Source: Pseudomonas sp. KNUC1026
Lineage (GTDB): Bacteria; Pseudomonadota; Gammaproteobacteria; Pseudomonadales; Pseudomonadaceae
DNA: 64,000 nt
Assembly (NCBI RefSeq): GCF_021650705.1
Contig: NZ_CP087138.1
Coordinates: 3,224,001 to 3,288,000 of the forward strand
Direction: 5' to 3'
Position numbers and translations under genes: made by a program
Shown: positions 39,125-48,334 of the stretch, in pieces
Layout: each line of letters opens with the position of its first letter
Position numbering within the stretch: position 1 is the stretch's first letter
Notes under the pieces: model-generated
Told to the model about the DNA's origin: nothing
Seen by the model: only the letters and a program-made list of their open reading frames with translations
The model's database searches: none

Positions 39125-39141
39125 TTGGCACGGGCCGTGCA
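39125..39141 (+). promoter_or_regulatory. Sigma-54 promoter of kgtP
   Basis: TTGGCACGGGCCGTGCA carries GG at -24 and GC at -12 with the right spacing. It differs from the TGGCACG-N4-TTGCA consensus at one base (G for the first T of TTGC). It stands 69 bases before the kgtP ATG and just downstream of a gene for a GAFTGA-containing sigma-54 activator. Confidence 0.75.
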
Positions 39142-39209
39142 ATCGGCCCTGCACCGGTGTTCAGCCTTCGCGCTGCGACGCCCGCCAACAACAAGAGAAG
39201 GTCTCACTG

Positions 39210-40521
39210 ATGAACTCGATTCCCCCTGCCGGGCCGGCTGCCACGGCCACTCCCGTTCGCGCGCGCTCGCGGCTCAAATCCATCTTCAGCGGCTCGGTCG
39301 GCAACCTCGTCGAATGGTACGACTGGTATGTCTACGCGGCGTTCTCGCTGTACTTTTCTGCGGTGTTCTTCCCCAAGGGCGACCCCACTGCGCAGTTGCT
39401 CAACACTGCTGCAATCTTCGCTGTCGGCTTTCTGATGCGCCCGTTGGGCGGCTACCTGATGGGCCTGTACGCCGACCGTAAAGGCCGCAAGGCCGCGCTG
39501 CTGGCGTCGGTGCTGTTGATGTGCTTCGGCTCGCTGCTGATTGCGCTCACGCCCGGCTATGAAACCATCGGCGTGGCTGCACCCATCCTGCTGGTGGTCG
39601 CGCGGCTGCTGCAAGGTCTCTCGGTAGGTGGCGAGTACGGCACCTCGGCCACTTACCTGAGCGAGATGGCCGACCGCAAGAACCGTGGTTTCTGGTCGAG
39701 CTTCCAGTACGTCACCCTGATCAGCGGCCAGCTCATTGCCCTGGCGGTGCTGATCGTGCTGCAACAAACCCTTACCGAAGAGCAGCTCTACAGCTGGGGC
39801 TGGCGCGTGCCGTTCGTGATCGGCGCCATCTGCGCGGTCGTTGCGCTTTACCTGCGCCGGGGCATGGAAGGACCGAGTCGTTCACCAAAGGCGCCGAAAA
39901 ACGCAAGGAAAGCGCCCTCGCCCAATTGCTGAAACACCCACGTGAGCTGTTGACCGTCGTGGGCCTGACCATGGGCGGCACGCTGGCCTTCTACACCTAC
40001 ACCACCTACATGCAGAAATACCTGGTCAACAGTGTCGGCATGAGCAAGGCAGATTCCACGTTGATCTCGGCGGCCACGCTGTTCCTGTTCATGTGCCTGC
40101 AACCGGTGATGGGCGCGTTGAGCGACCGCATCGGCCGGCGCCCGATCCTGATCGGCTTCGGCGTGCTCGGCACGCTGTGCACCTATCCGATCCTGAACAC
40201 GCTGAGCACCGTCAGCACCCTGTGGGCGCCTTCTGGCTGATCATGGCGGCGCTGGTGATCGTCAGCGGCTACACCTCGATCAACGCCGTCGTCAAAGCCG
40301 AGCTGTTCCCGGCCGAAGTGCGCGCGCTTGGAGTTGGCCTGCCCTACGCGCTGACCGTCTCGATCTTCGGCGGTACCGCCGAGCTGGTGGCCCTGCAATT
40401 CAAGCAGGCAGGCTACGAAAGTGGCTTCTACTGGTACGTCACCGCCTGCATCGCCGTGTCGCTGCTGGTGTACGTGTTCATGAAAGACACCCGTACCACT
40501 TCGCGCATCGAAACCGACTGA
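39210..40521 (+). pseudogene. kgtP: Alpha-ketoglutarate permease KgtP-like MFS transporter, two frameshifts
   Basis: Three frames assemble into a 437-residue MFS symporter closely resembling E. coli Kgt[67 protein letters not shown] and FPAEVRALGVGLPYA. Breaks are near 39870-39873 (one base missing after MEG, then [17 protein letters not shown]) and at the GGG run 40224-40226 (one G missing, restoring LWGAFWLIMAA). Both are one-base deletions. It is predicted to import alpha-ketoglutarate with protons. It is controlled by the sigma-54 promoter and the upstream DctBD-type pair. Confidence 0.87.
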
Positions 40522-40534
40522 CCGCACCGGAGCC

Positions 40535-40564
40535 GCGAAGGATGGTCTATTGGCCATCTTTCGC
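40535..40564 (+). terminator. Hairpin downstream of kgtP
   Basis: GCGAAGGATGG pairs with CCATCTTTCGC (11 bp, one G-T) around an 8-base loop, 14 bases after the kgtP stop. It lacks a T-run. It separates kgtP from the MgtC-like gene, whose start follows 16 bases later. Confidence 0.45.
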
Positions 40565-40579
40565 TTCGTGGGGTGATCA

Positions 40580-41059
40580 ATGGACGATTTCGGTACCCGT
40601 GTCCTGGCCGTTCTGGCCAAGGAATTTTCCGACCTGACTGACCTGGACAACTGTGTGCGCCTGCTGGCGCGCCTGCTGCTGGCTGCTGTTCTGGGCGGGC
40701 TGCTGGGCCTGCAACGCGAACTCAGCGGCAAGGCCGCAGGGCTACGCACCCACATGCTGGTGTGTACCGGCGCTGCCCTGTTCGTGCTCGCCCCCGGGCT
40801 TAACGGTGCCGGCCCCGACGCCCTGAGCCGCGCCATCCAGGGCGTGGTGGCCGGCATCGGTTTTCTGGGTGCCGGCACCATCCTCAAGGGCAACGAGCAG
40901 GACACCCACAAGGTCAAGGGCCTGACCACTGCAGCAGGCTTGTGGATGACCGCCGCTATCGGTGTGGCTGCCGGCATGGGCCATGAAGGCAGCGCGATCT
41001 TCGCCACTGCATTGGCGCTGCTGGTGCTGGCCGTGGTGCCCCGCTCCCCCGCCTCCTGA
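40580..41059 (+). CDS. MgtC/SapB family membrane protein
   Basis: A 159-residue protein with about four or five membrane helices and the MgtC/SapB core: LLAAVLGGLLGLQRELSGKAAGLRTH, VVAGIGFLGAGTILK and VKGLTTAAGLWMTAAIGVAAG. It lacks the ACT-like C-terminal domain of Salmonella MgtC, so it is the short SapB/YhiD type. MgtC proteins support growth under low Mg and modulate the F-ATPase in pathogens; the role of short forms is unclear. Confidence 0.9.
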   Translation: MDDFGTRVLAVLAKEFSDLTDLDNCVRLLARLLLAAVLGGLLGLQRELSGKAAGLRTHMLVCTGAALFVLAPGLNGAGPDALSRAIQGVVAGIGFLGAGTILKGNEQDTHKVKGLTTAAGLWMTAAIGVAAGMGHEGSAIFATALALLVLAVVPRSPAS

Positions 41060-41216
41060 GCCCGGCGGCGCAATGCCGGGGGCCTGCCCAAGCACTGCCT
41101 GGGCCGTAATACAACCATCACCAAAGCTTAATGGCGCTGACACCGCGCCTACATAGCCTGACCCTGCCGCCCCCATGGCGGCATGTCTGCCCTCAGGCCA
41201 GCTTTGGAGACACGCC

Positions 41217-41972
41217 ATGACCCAGACCGCCCTCACCGCCGCGCGCCGCCCCGAACGCCAACTGCGGGCAGAGCGCCTGATCGGCCCTGCCGCTGTGCAA
41301 CAGGCCCAAGCCTTGCGCTATCGCGTATTCAGCGCCGAATTCAATGCGTCCTTGAGCGGTGCCGACAAGGGCCTGGACACCGACGACTTCGACGCCTGGT
41401 GCCTGCACATCGGTGTGCGGGACCTGGCCACCGGCGAGCTGGTCGCCACCACCCGCCTGCTCGACCACCGCGCCGCCGGCCACATGGGCCGCTTCTACAG
41501 CGAGGGCGAATTCCACCTGCATGGCCTGAGCCACCTGCAAGGCCCGATCCTTGAGATCGGCCGCACCTGCGTGGCAGCCGAGTACCGCAATGGCGGCACC
41601 ATCGCGGTGCTCTGGAGCGAGCTGGCCGAGGTGCTCAACGAGGGCAACTACAGCTACCTGATGGGCTGCGCGAGCATCTGCATGCAGGACGGGGGGCTGC
41701 AAGCCGAAGCCATCATGCGGCGGCTGCGCGAACGCTACCTGTGCAACCAGAACCTGCGCGCCGAGCCCCGCAACCCATTGCCAGCACTGGACGTGCCGGC
41801 CAACCTGATCGCCGAAATGCCGCCGCTGCTCAAGGCTTATATGCGCCTGGGGGCGAAGATCTGTGGCGAGCCCTGCTGGGACCGCGAATTCCAGGTAGCC
41901 GACGTGTTCATCCTGCTCAAGCGCGCCGAGCTGTGCCCACGTTATGCCCGCCACTTCAAGGCGGCGGTGTAA
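41217..41972 (+). CDS. olsB: Ornithine-acyl-ACP N-acyltransferase OlsB
   Basis: A 251-residue GNAT-fold acyltransferase. Family features are [52 protein letters not shown] and [12 protein letters not shown]. It transfers a 3-hydroxyacyl chain from ACP to ornithine, giving lyso-ornithine lipid. It forms an operon with olsA (TAATG overlap). In pseudomonads olsBA is induced by phosphate limitation; no convincing Pho box was found in 41060-41216. Confidence 0.92.
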   Translation: MTQTALTAARRPERQLRAERLIGPAAVQQAQALRYRVFSAEFNASLSGADKGLDTDDFDAWCLHIGVRDLATGELVATTRLLDHRAAGHMGRFYSEGEFHLHGLSHLQGPILEIGRTCVAAEYRNGGTIAVLWSELAEVLNEGNYSYLMGCASICMQDGGLQAEAIMRRLRERYLCNQNLRAEPRNPLPALDVPANLIAEMPPLLKAYMRLGAKICGEPCWDREFQVADVFILLKRAELCPRYARHFKAAV

Positions 41973-42748
41973 TGCGTGCGCTGCGCCTGGGGCGCATTCT
42001 GCTGGCGGTGGGCATGGGCCTGATGATGGCTTGCACCCTCGCACTGTTCGAACGCCTGGGCGTGCCTGACCACCAGGCACGCCGGCAACGCTGGACCCGC
42101 CGCTTCATGGCTGCGGTGTGCCAGGGCCTGCCCTATCGCATCCAGGTGCGTGGCACATTACCGACCACGCCGATGCTGTGGCTGAGCAACCATGTGTCGT
42201 GGACCGACATCGCGGTACTGGGGCAACTGGCGCCCATGGCTTTTCTTTCCAAGGACGAGGTACGCCATTGGCCGATCGCCGGGTGGTTGGCAACCCGCGC
42301 CGGCACCTTCTACATTCGCCGCGGCGCCAGCGACGGCCAGCGGCTGCGCCAGGAAATGGGCGAGCACTTGCGCCAGCGAGGGCCGCTGGTGATCTTCCCC
42401 GAAGGCACCACCACCAATGGCCGCGACGTGCGCACCTTCCACGGCCGCCTGCTGGCCTGCGCCATCGAACAAGGTGTGCCGGTGCAGCCGGTTGCGTTGC
42501 GCTACCTGCGCGATGGGCAACGCTGTGAAGTCTCGCCCTTCATCGGGGACGACGACATGCTCTCGCACATGATGCGCCTGCTGCGCCAGCCGTTGATCGA
42601 TGTGGAAGTGCACTTGCTGGCGCCGATTGCCAGCAATGGGCAGGAGCGCGCAGCGCTCGCGCACGCCAGCCAGGCAGCCGTGCGCGGAGCGCTTCAGGGC
42701 GTGCCGCTGGCCACGCCCTCCTCCGAGCCGGTGCCTGCAACCGCTTGA
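41972..42748 (+). CDS. olsA: Lyso-ornithine lipid O-acyltransferase OlsA
   Basis: A 258-residue PlsC-type 1-acyltransferase with an N-terminal membrane helix (RILLAVGMGLMMACTLALF). It has the HX4D motif in SNHVSWTDIAVLG, the FPEG motif in LVIFPEGTTTNGRD and the segment FIRRG-like FYIRRGASDGQRLRQEM. It adds the second acyl chain to lyso-ornithine lipid at the inner membrane. The start overlaps the olsB stop. The 3' end overlaps the convergent acpH gene by 55 bases. Confidence 0.92.
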   Translation: MRALRLGRILLAVGMGLMMACTLALFERLGVPDHQARRQRWTRRFMAAVCQGLPYRIQVRGTLPTTPMLWLSNHVSWTDIAVLGQLAPMAFLSKDEVRHWPIAGWLATRAGTFYIRRGASDGQRLRQEMGEHLRQRGPLVIFPEGTTTNGRDVRTFHGRLLACAIEQGVPVQPVALRYLRDGQRCEVSPFIGDDDMLSHMMRLLRQPLIDVEVHLLAPIASNGQERAALAHASQAAVRGALQGVPLATPSSEPVPATA

Positions 42749-43317
42749 CGCTGTTGCGCGGCGAACGCTTGCAACACGGGGTAAAAGCGGCGGAAGTCAT
42801 CAGTGAGCGGCTCGTAAAGCCGCTCCAATTCGTCCATCACCCCGTCCAGCACCCCGGCGCGCGACAGCCGCCGGCCGATACCTTTAAACACCCCCTCCAA
42901 CACCTCGAAGCGCTGGTAAGCGCCCAGCCAGTCATGGGCGATCATGTGTGGCGCGATCTGCTCCAGGCGGCCGGGCAGGTCGCCAGTGCGCTCCAGCAGG
43001 CGGTAAACCGAAGCACTGAACACCGCCAGTGGTTCTTCTGAGTACTGCTGCCAATGGCGGGCCAGGCAATGGTCGAAGAACACGTCCAGCACGATACCGG
43101 CGAAACGCCTGCGCCCTTCGGGAAAGCGCGCCAGCGCGGCCAGCACCAGCGGGTGGCTGTCGGTGTAGCGGTCGACGGTTCGATGCAGGCGGATGCTCGC
43201 TTCCAAGGCTGGGCTGAATCGCCCTTCGAGCGGGCCTTTGACGAAGTCACCGTAGAGGCTGCCAAGGCGCTGCTGGTCGCTCGGGCCGCCCAGGTGAAGG
43301 TGGGCAAGATAGTTCAT
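42694..43317 (-). CDS. acpH: Acyl-carrier-protein phosphodiesterase AcpH
   Basis: A 207-residue HD-like phosphodiesterase starting MNYLAHLHLG. Family motifs are SLYGDFVKGP, ALEASIRLHRTVDRYTDSHP and GIVLDVFFDHCLARHW. It removes the 4'-phosphopantetheine group from holo-ACP. The length and start are those of E. coli AcpH. The C-terminus (after FRRFYPVLQAFA) overlaps olsA on the other strand. Confidence 0.93.
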   Translation of the reverse strand: MNYLAHLHLGGPSDQQRLGSLYGDFVKGPLEGRFSPALEASIRLHRTVDRYTDSHPLVLAALARFPEGRRRFAGIVLDVFFDHCLARHWQQYSEEPLAVFSASVYRLLERTGDLPGRLEQIAPHMIAHDWLGAYQRFEVLEGVFKGIGRRLSRAGVLDGVMDELERLYEPLTDDFRRFYPVLQAFAAQQRQAVAGTGSEEGVASGTP

Positions 43318-43351
43318 GGCGCCAGCCTACAACGAAACGCCCCCGCTCCAC

Positions 43352-43413
43352 GCTATCAATCCCATCGATAGCAATCATGCCTGCCAGGCATTGGTATATC
43401 GGAAAACTCCGAT
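43352..43413. promoter_or_regulatory. Two palindromes upstream of the arsR-family gene
   Basis: GCTATC-N9-GATAGC at 43352-43372 and ATCGGA-AAAC-TCCGAT at 43398-43413 lie in the 136-base gap between acpH and the regulator gene. The second is closer to the regulator start (about 40 bases) and is the better operator candidate for autorepression. Confidence 0.5.
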
Positions 43414-43453
43414 TTACATTTCGTCTCAACACGATATACGCCACGAGCCGACC

Positions 43454-43756
43454 ATGCCCGACGACCTCGACGCCATCATCAAAGCCCTGGCCCACCCGCT
43501 GCGGCGGGAGATCCTGCGTTGGCTCAAGGACCCGCACGGCAATTTTCCCGAGCAGTATCACCCTTATGAGCAAGGGATTTGCGCAGGCCAGATCGACCAG
43601 CGCTGCGGGTTGTCTCAATCGACGGTGTCGGCGCACCTGGCCACGCTGCAGCGCGCAGGCCTGATCAGCAGCCAGAAGATCGGCCAGTGGCACTTTTTCA
43701 AACGCAACGAAACCACCCTGCAGCGTTTTCTGGAACAGCTGCGCGACGAACTTTGA
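43454..43756 (+). CDS. ArsR-family transcriptional regulator
   Basis: A 100-residue winged-helix repressor: IIKALAHPLRREILRWLKD at the start, then the recognition region CGLSQSTVSAHLATLQRAGLI and the wing SSQKIGQWHFFKRNE. It has only one Cys pair-like residue set (ICAGQIDQRCG) and lacks the classic ELCVCDL metal motif. It lies 58 bases upstream of xenB and probably represses it, responding to electrophiles rather than arsenic, as in other regulator-OYE pairs. Confidence 0.85.
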   Translation: MPDDLDAIIKALAHPLRREILRWLKDPHGNFPEQYHPYEQGICAGQIDQRCGLSQSTVSAHLATLQRAGLISSQKIGQWHFFKRNETTLQRFLEQLRDEL

Positions 43757-43814
43757 TCGCCCAGGCCGCCTTATCGCCTGGGCCTGGCAACTCACTGACC
43801 CAAGAGACGTAGAC

Positions 43815-44864
43815 ATGACGACGATTTTCGACCCGATCACACTGGGCGACCTGAACTTGCCCAACCGCATCATCATGGCGCCGCTCACCCGCTGCCGCGC
43901 CGATGAAGGCCGCGTACCGAACGCGATGATGGCCGAATACTACGTCCAGCGCGCCAGCGCCGGCCTGATCCTCAGCGAAGCCACCTCGGTGACGCCGATG
44001 GGCGTTGGCTATCCCGACACCCCCGGCATCTGGTCGGACGCTCAGGTCAAGGGCTGGGCGAACGTCACCCGCGCCGTGCACGCCGCCGGCGGGCGCATCT
44101 TCCTGCAACTGTGGCACGTGGGCCGCATCTCCCACACCAGCTACCTGGACGGCGAGCTGCCGGTAGCACCCAGCGCCATCCAGCCCGCGGGGCACGTCAG
44201 CCTGATCCGCCCGCAAGTGGACTTCCCCACCCCACGCGCGCTGGAAACCGCCGAGATCGCCGAAGTGATCGAGGCCTACCGCAAGGGTGCCGAGAACGCT
44301 AAAGCTGCCGGTTTCGACGGTGTAGAAATTCACGGTGCCAATGGTTACCTGCTGGATCAGTTCCTGCAGAGCAGCACCAACCAGCGCACCGACCAGTACG
44401 GCGGCTCGCTGGAAAACCGTGCCCGGCTGATGCTGGAAGTCACCGATGCTGTTGTCGGTGTATGGGGCGCGGGCCGCGTAGGCATGCACCTGGCGCCGCG
44501 CGCCGATGCACACGATATGGGCGATGCCAACCGCCTGGAAACCTTCAGCTACGTGGCTCGTGAACTGGGCAAGCGCGGCATCGCGTTCATCTGCGCCCGT
44601 GAGAAGGAGGGCGAGGACAGCCTGGCTGCCCAGCTCAAGCAAGCCTTCGGCGGCGCCTACATCGTCAACGAACGCTTCACCAAGCAGACAGCCAATGCCG
44701 CGCTGCAAAGCGGTGTTGCGGACGCTGTCGCGTTCGGTGTGCCGTTTATCGCCAACCCGGACCTGCCCGAGCGCCTGGCGGCCGACGCTGCGTTGAACGA
44801 GCCAGACCCCAGCACGTTCTACGGCCAGGGCGCCAAAGGGTATCTGGATTACCCGCGCCTCTGA
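43815..44864 (+). CDS. xenB: Xenobiotic reductase / N-ethylmaleimide reductase, Old Yellow Enzyme family
   Basis: A 349-residue FMN-dependent ene-reductase. OYE motifs are NRIIMAPLTRCRADEG, EATSVTPMGVGYPDTPGIW, FLQLWHVGRISH, EIHGANGYLLDQFLQSSTN, RTDQYGGSLENRARL and a FMN-phosphate segment VAFGVPFIANPDLPERL. It is nearly collinear with XenB of P. putida. It reduces activated alkenes, nitroesters and nitroaromatics with NADPH. It is paired with an upstream ArsR regulator and followed by a terminator. Confidence 0.93.
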   Translation: MTTIFDPITLGDLNLPNRIIMAPLTRCRADEGRVPNAMMAEYYVQRASAGLILSEATSVTPMGVGYPDTPGIWSDAQVKGWANVTRAVHAAGGRIFLQLWHVGRISHTSYLDGELPVAPSAIQPAGHVSLIRPQVDFPTPRALETAEIAEVIEAYRKGAENAKAAGFDGVEIHGANGYLLDQFLQSSTNQRTDQYGGSLENRARLMLEVTDAVVGVWGAGRVGMHLAPRADAHDMGDANRLETFSYVARELGKRGIAFICAREKEGEDSLAAQLKQAFGGAYIVNERFTKQTANAALQSGVADAVAFGVPFIANPDLPERLAADAALNEPDPSTFYGQGAKGYLDYPRL

Positions 44865-44884
44865 CCTGCCTCTGCAGTGCACAC

Positions 44885-44917
44885 AGCCCTGGCCTCTGGC
44901 CGGGGCTTTTTCGTTTT
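44885..44917 (+). terminator. Terminator of xenB
   Basis: AGCCCTGGCC / GGCCGGGGCT with a 3-base loop forms a GC-rich stem with a central mismatch. It is followed by TTTTTCGTTTT, 20 bases after the xenB stop. Confidence 0.85.
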
Positions 44918-44952
44918 AGGGGCAACATGACCGCACCCTTTCAGGGGATATC

Positions 44953-44976
44953 GATAAGCGATAGCGATTGGTATCT
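44953..44976 (+). promoter_or_regulatory. Possible Fur box
   Basis: GATAAGCGATAGCGATTGG followed by TATCT contains three GAT(A/T) units at about 7-base spacing, as Fur hexamer arrays do. The match to GATAATGATAATCATTATC is only partial. Location before a siderophore receptor gene supports it. Confidence 0.45.
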
Positions 44977-45173
44977 ATTCACTTACGATAAATTGATGCT
45001 GTTGCGATGAATTACTATTTACATTTTTTTCACTTTTAAATAGCCTTCTGCCACCCGCCAACCTGGCGGCTTTCTCGCAGGCCTCATGGATGAATACCCG
45101 CACTCACGGCGCGCCAACGCAGCGCGCCGCGCGAGGGTGTGTGCCTGCGTTTCTTGCCGAGGACACACAACAC

Positions 45174-47323
45174 ATGAAGCACTTCCCCTTGCTCAAGCTG
45201 GCAGTGGCGGTCTCGCTGCTCAGCGCCGGTGCTGCCCACGCAGCGGCCGAAACCCCTTCACAAACGCCTGCCACCGAGGCCGATGGCAGCATTTCGCTTG
45301 GCGTCACTTCGGTGACCGGCGATGGCGTTGCCGGGCAATCGACGACTGAAGGGACTGGGTCCTATACGACGGGAAGATGAGTACGGCGACCAAGCTGAAC
45401 CTGTCGCCGCGTGAGACACCACAATCGGTGAGCGTGATTACACGCCAGCGCATAGAAGACAAGGGGATGAACGACCTGAACGACGTCGTGCAGAACGCAC
45501 CGGGTGTCACCCTTCAGAAATACGGTGCCGATCGCCAGCAGTTCATGTCGCGTGGCTTCAAGATCGACAACATCATGTACGACGGGCTCTCCACCAGCGT
45601 CGGGACCTACACCCAGGACACCATTTCTTCAGCCGATATGGCTATGTTCGACCGCGTGGAGGTGGTGCGTGGCGCAACCGGCCTGATGACCGGCGCCGGC
45701 AGCCCCGCCGCGACCTTGAACCTGGTGCGCAAGCGCCCCACTGATACACCTCAGGTCAGCGTGACCACCAGCGCGGGCAGCTGGGACCGCTACCGCACCG
45801 AGCTGGACGCCTCCAATCGCCTCAACGAATCCGGCACTTTGCGTGGCCGAGTGGTAGCAGCCTATCAGGACAACAAAAGCTTTCAGGACCTGAAGACCAA
45901 CCAGCGCCAGACCTTCTACGGCGTACTCGAAGCAGATCTGAGCGACGCCACCACCTGGACGATCGGTGCTTCCAAGCAGCGCGACGACAACCGTTCCGAC
46001 TGGGGCGGCATCCCCAGTGGCCCTAATGGCGAAGACCTGCACCTGCCTCGATCCAGCTTCCTCAGCAACCAGTGGTCGTATTGGGACAAAGACAACTACA
46101 GCTTCTTCACCGACGTGACCCACCGTTTCGACAACGGCTGGACGGGCAAACTCGCAGCGCAGAAGATCTGGGCCAATCTGGACTCCTTCGCGGCGTACTC
46201 GACCGCCAACACCGATGGCACTTTCAGCCAGAACTCGGGCCACTACATCAACTCGGATTACCAGACCAACTACGATGCGTCGCTGACGGGCCCCTTCCAG
46301 CTCTTCGGGCGTGAACACCAGTTGAGTGTGGGCACCAGCTACCGGCAGGAACGGTTCGATCAGAACGGCGGGAACCTGCCTTCGTACACGTATGATCCGT
46401 TCAACTTCTATCACAACGCACCGGAAGGTAATCCCAACCTGTACAGCTGGGAGTACCGCAATACCGCGACCGAAAAATCCGCCTATGCCGTGGCGCGCTT
46501 CAACCCGATCGACCCGCTGCACGTGATCATCGGTTCGCGGGTGCTCTGGTACAAATGGGATGATCGCTCCGGCGACACCGACTACAACCAGACGCAAAAG
46601 GTGACCCCTTACGCCGGCATCGTCTACGACCTGAACGACACCTACTCGGTGTATGCAAGCTACACGCAGATCTTCAAACCTCAGGCGGGCGTGACGGCGA
46701 ACAACAGCGCGCTTGAGCCCATGACGGGCGAAAACTACGAGTTGGGCCTCAAGGGGGCTTATCTCGATGGCGCACTCAACGGCTCGATCGCGCTGTTCGA
46801 CCTGACCCAACAGAAACGGGCCTACACACTGGATCAGCGATGCGGGGCGGTTCAGTGCTCGGCAACAGCCGGTGAGGTCCGCAGCCAGGGCATCGACGCC
46901 GAGATCAGCGGGGCGATCACGCCCAACTGGCAGGCATCGGCGTCATACACCTATGTGCTCAGCCAGTTCGTCAAGGATCAGGCCAAGGAAGGCATGTTGT
47001 TCGACCCATCACAGCCCAAACACCTGTTCAAGGCCGCCACCACCTACAACCTGACGGGCGATCTGCATAAATGGCGCGTCGGTGCCGACATCTATGCTCA
47101 GAGCGGGACGTTCCAGCATGTGGGCACCGGCCTGAGCGACCAGGCTAGTTATTCGGTAGTCGGGCTGATGGCCGGCTACCGCTTCAACGACCATTGGGAT
47201 GGCCGTGTCAACGTGAACAACCTGTTCGACACCAAGTATTGGCAGGGGCTGCCTGAGACCTTCGGCGGGGGCATCTATGGCGACCCACGCAACCTGATGT
47301 TCAGCCTGAAGTGGACGCTTTGA
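45174..47323 (+). pseudogene. TonB-dependent siderophore receptor, one-base frameshift
   Basis: A signal peptide (MKHFPLLKLAVAVSLLSAG), a short linker and then a plug with SPRETPQSVSVITRQRIEDK and VEVVRGATGLMTGAGSPAAT. A 22-strand barrel follows, ending in FNLMFSLKWTL-like NLMFSLKWTL. The first 66 residues are in another frame. One base is missing near 45372-45380, after SYTTGR and before MSTATKLNLS. Restored length is 716 residues. It has no N-terminal STN signalling domain, so it is not a cell-surface-signalling receptor. It resembles the FpvA/FhuE ferric-siderophore class, with the ligand unknown. A possible Fur box lies upstream. Confidence 0.88.
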
Positions 47324-47366
47324 TCATCTAGGAGCTACAAGCCAGAAGCGCAGAGCTACAACTTCA

Positions 47367-47397
47367 GGGCCACGGCTAACCACCGTGGCCCGTTTCG
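47367..47397. terminator. Bidirectional terminator
   Basis: GGGCCACGG / CCGTGGCCC with a 7-base loop lies between the convergent TonB receptor gene and the coiled-coil protein gene, followed by GTTTCG. Confidence 0.75.
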
Positions 47398-47407
47398 TTC
47401 GACCGCA

Positions 47408-48273
47408 TCAACGCCGCGCGTCGATCTGCTGCTGCAGGTTCTGGATCTGGCTTTGCAAGGTATTGAAGTTGCGCGTGGCCTGGCCGCGGAAAGAGTCGAA
47501 CTCCTGATTGCTGGGCCCGTTACTGGCGCTGGCGGCCGGACGGTTTTCCAGTTCGCTGCGCAGCACGATCAGGTCCTGTTCCACCTGGCCGATGCGGTTA
47601 CCGGTATCACCCTGTTTCTTCAGCGCGGCAACATCGCCTTCCAGCCCTTTGAGGCGGGTGTCGTTGCTGCCCTGCGCGGCCTGGGCAGCCTTGAGGCTGG
47701 CGAGGTCGGCGGCCATCGCCTTGAGTGCCTGGTCATGGCTGGCCTGCTGGCTGTTCAATTGCGCCGTGAGTTGGTCCAGGCGCTTGCCCAGGTCGCCCTG
47801 TTGGCCGGCCACGCCCTGAGCGGTGCGGCTCTGGTCGTCGAATTGGCCTTGCAACTGCTTGAGCGCCTGCTTGAACGACTCGGTGTCGGTGGTGGCGCTG
47901 GTTTCGCCGGCGGCCATCTTGCCGCTGATGTCGCGCAGGCGGCCGGCGGCCTCTTCACTGACCTTGGCAAACTCTCCTGGGTGGCCACCAGCTGTTGCTC
48001 CATCAGGGAGATCTGCTGAAAGCTCCACCAGCCCAGCACCCCCAGCGCGATCACCAATGCCAGCACCAGCGCCCAGAGCGCGCCGCTGCCAGGCGCCTTG
48101 ACCTTTACCACCGGCGGGGAATACACCGCCTCCTGCTCGCGCGCTGGCGCGCGGCGGGCTGCCTTGCGAGGCTCGGTGCCAGGCTCCGGCTCACTCGCGA
48201 AGTCATGGTCGCGAGCATCGGCGCGCAGGCTCGGCAGGTTTTCGTCGAAGTCATCAACGGCGTCTTTTCGCAT
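47408..48273 (-). pseudogene. Single-pass membrane coiled-coil protein, one-base frameshift
   Basis: The assembled product is 288 residues: an acidic cytoplasmic N-terminus (MRKDAVDDFDENLPSLRAD), one membrane helix at about residues 66-88 (ALWALVLALVIALGVLGWW), then a long periplasmic coiled coil (LDQLTAQLNSQQASHDQALK, LIVLRSELENR) ending LQQQIDARR. The frame breaks at the AAA run 47969-47971 (TTT on the coding strand). One added T gives QESFAKVSEEAAG. I do not recognise a named family. The architecture suggests an envelope scaffold. Confidence 0.7.
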
Positions 48274-48334
48274 GGCAAGCCTTTGAACAATTCAGATAAA
48301 TGAGGGCGATTCTAACCCGGAACGCACTCGCCGC

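Larger units (their letters stand above)
44865..45173. other. Intergenic region xenB to TonB receptor
   Basis: These 309 bases hold the xenB terminator (44885-44917), an AT-rich stretch with GATA-type repeats that resemble a Fur site (44953-44976) and the leader of the receptor gene. A short frame from 45090 is in phase with the receptor but lacks a signal peptide and is not used as a start. Confidence 0.6.

Noticed and set aside
41100..41160. Possible Pho box (CTGACAC-CGCG-CCTACAT) upstream of olsBA
   Set aside because: Only about 5 and 4 of 7 positions match the two CTGTCAT half-sites, no better than chance in a 150-base gap.
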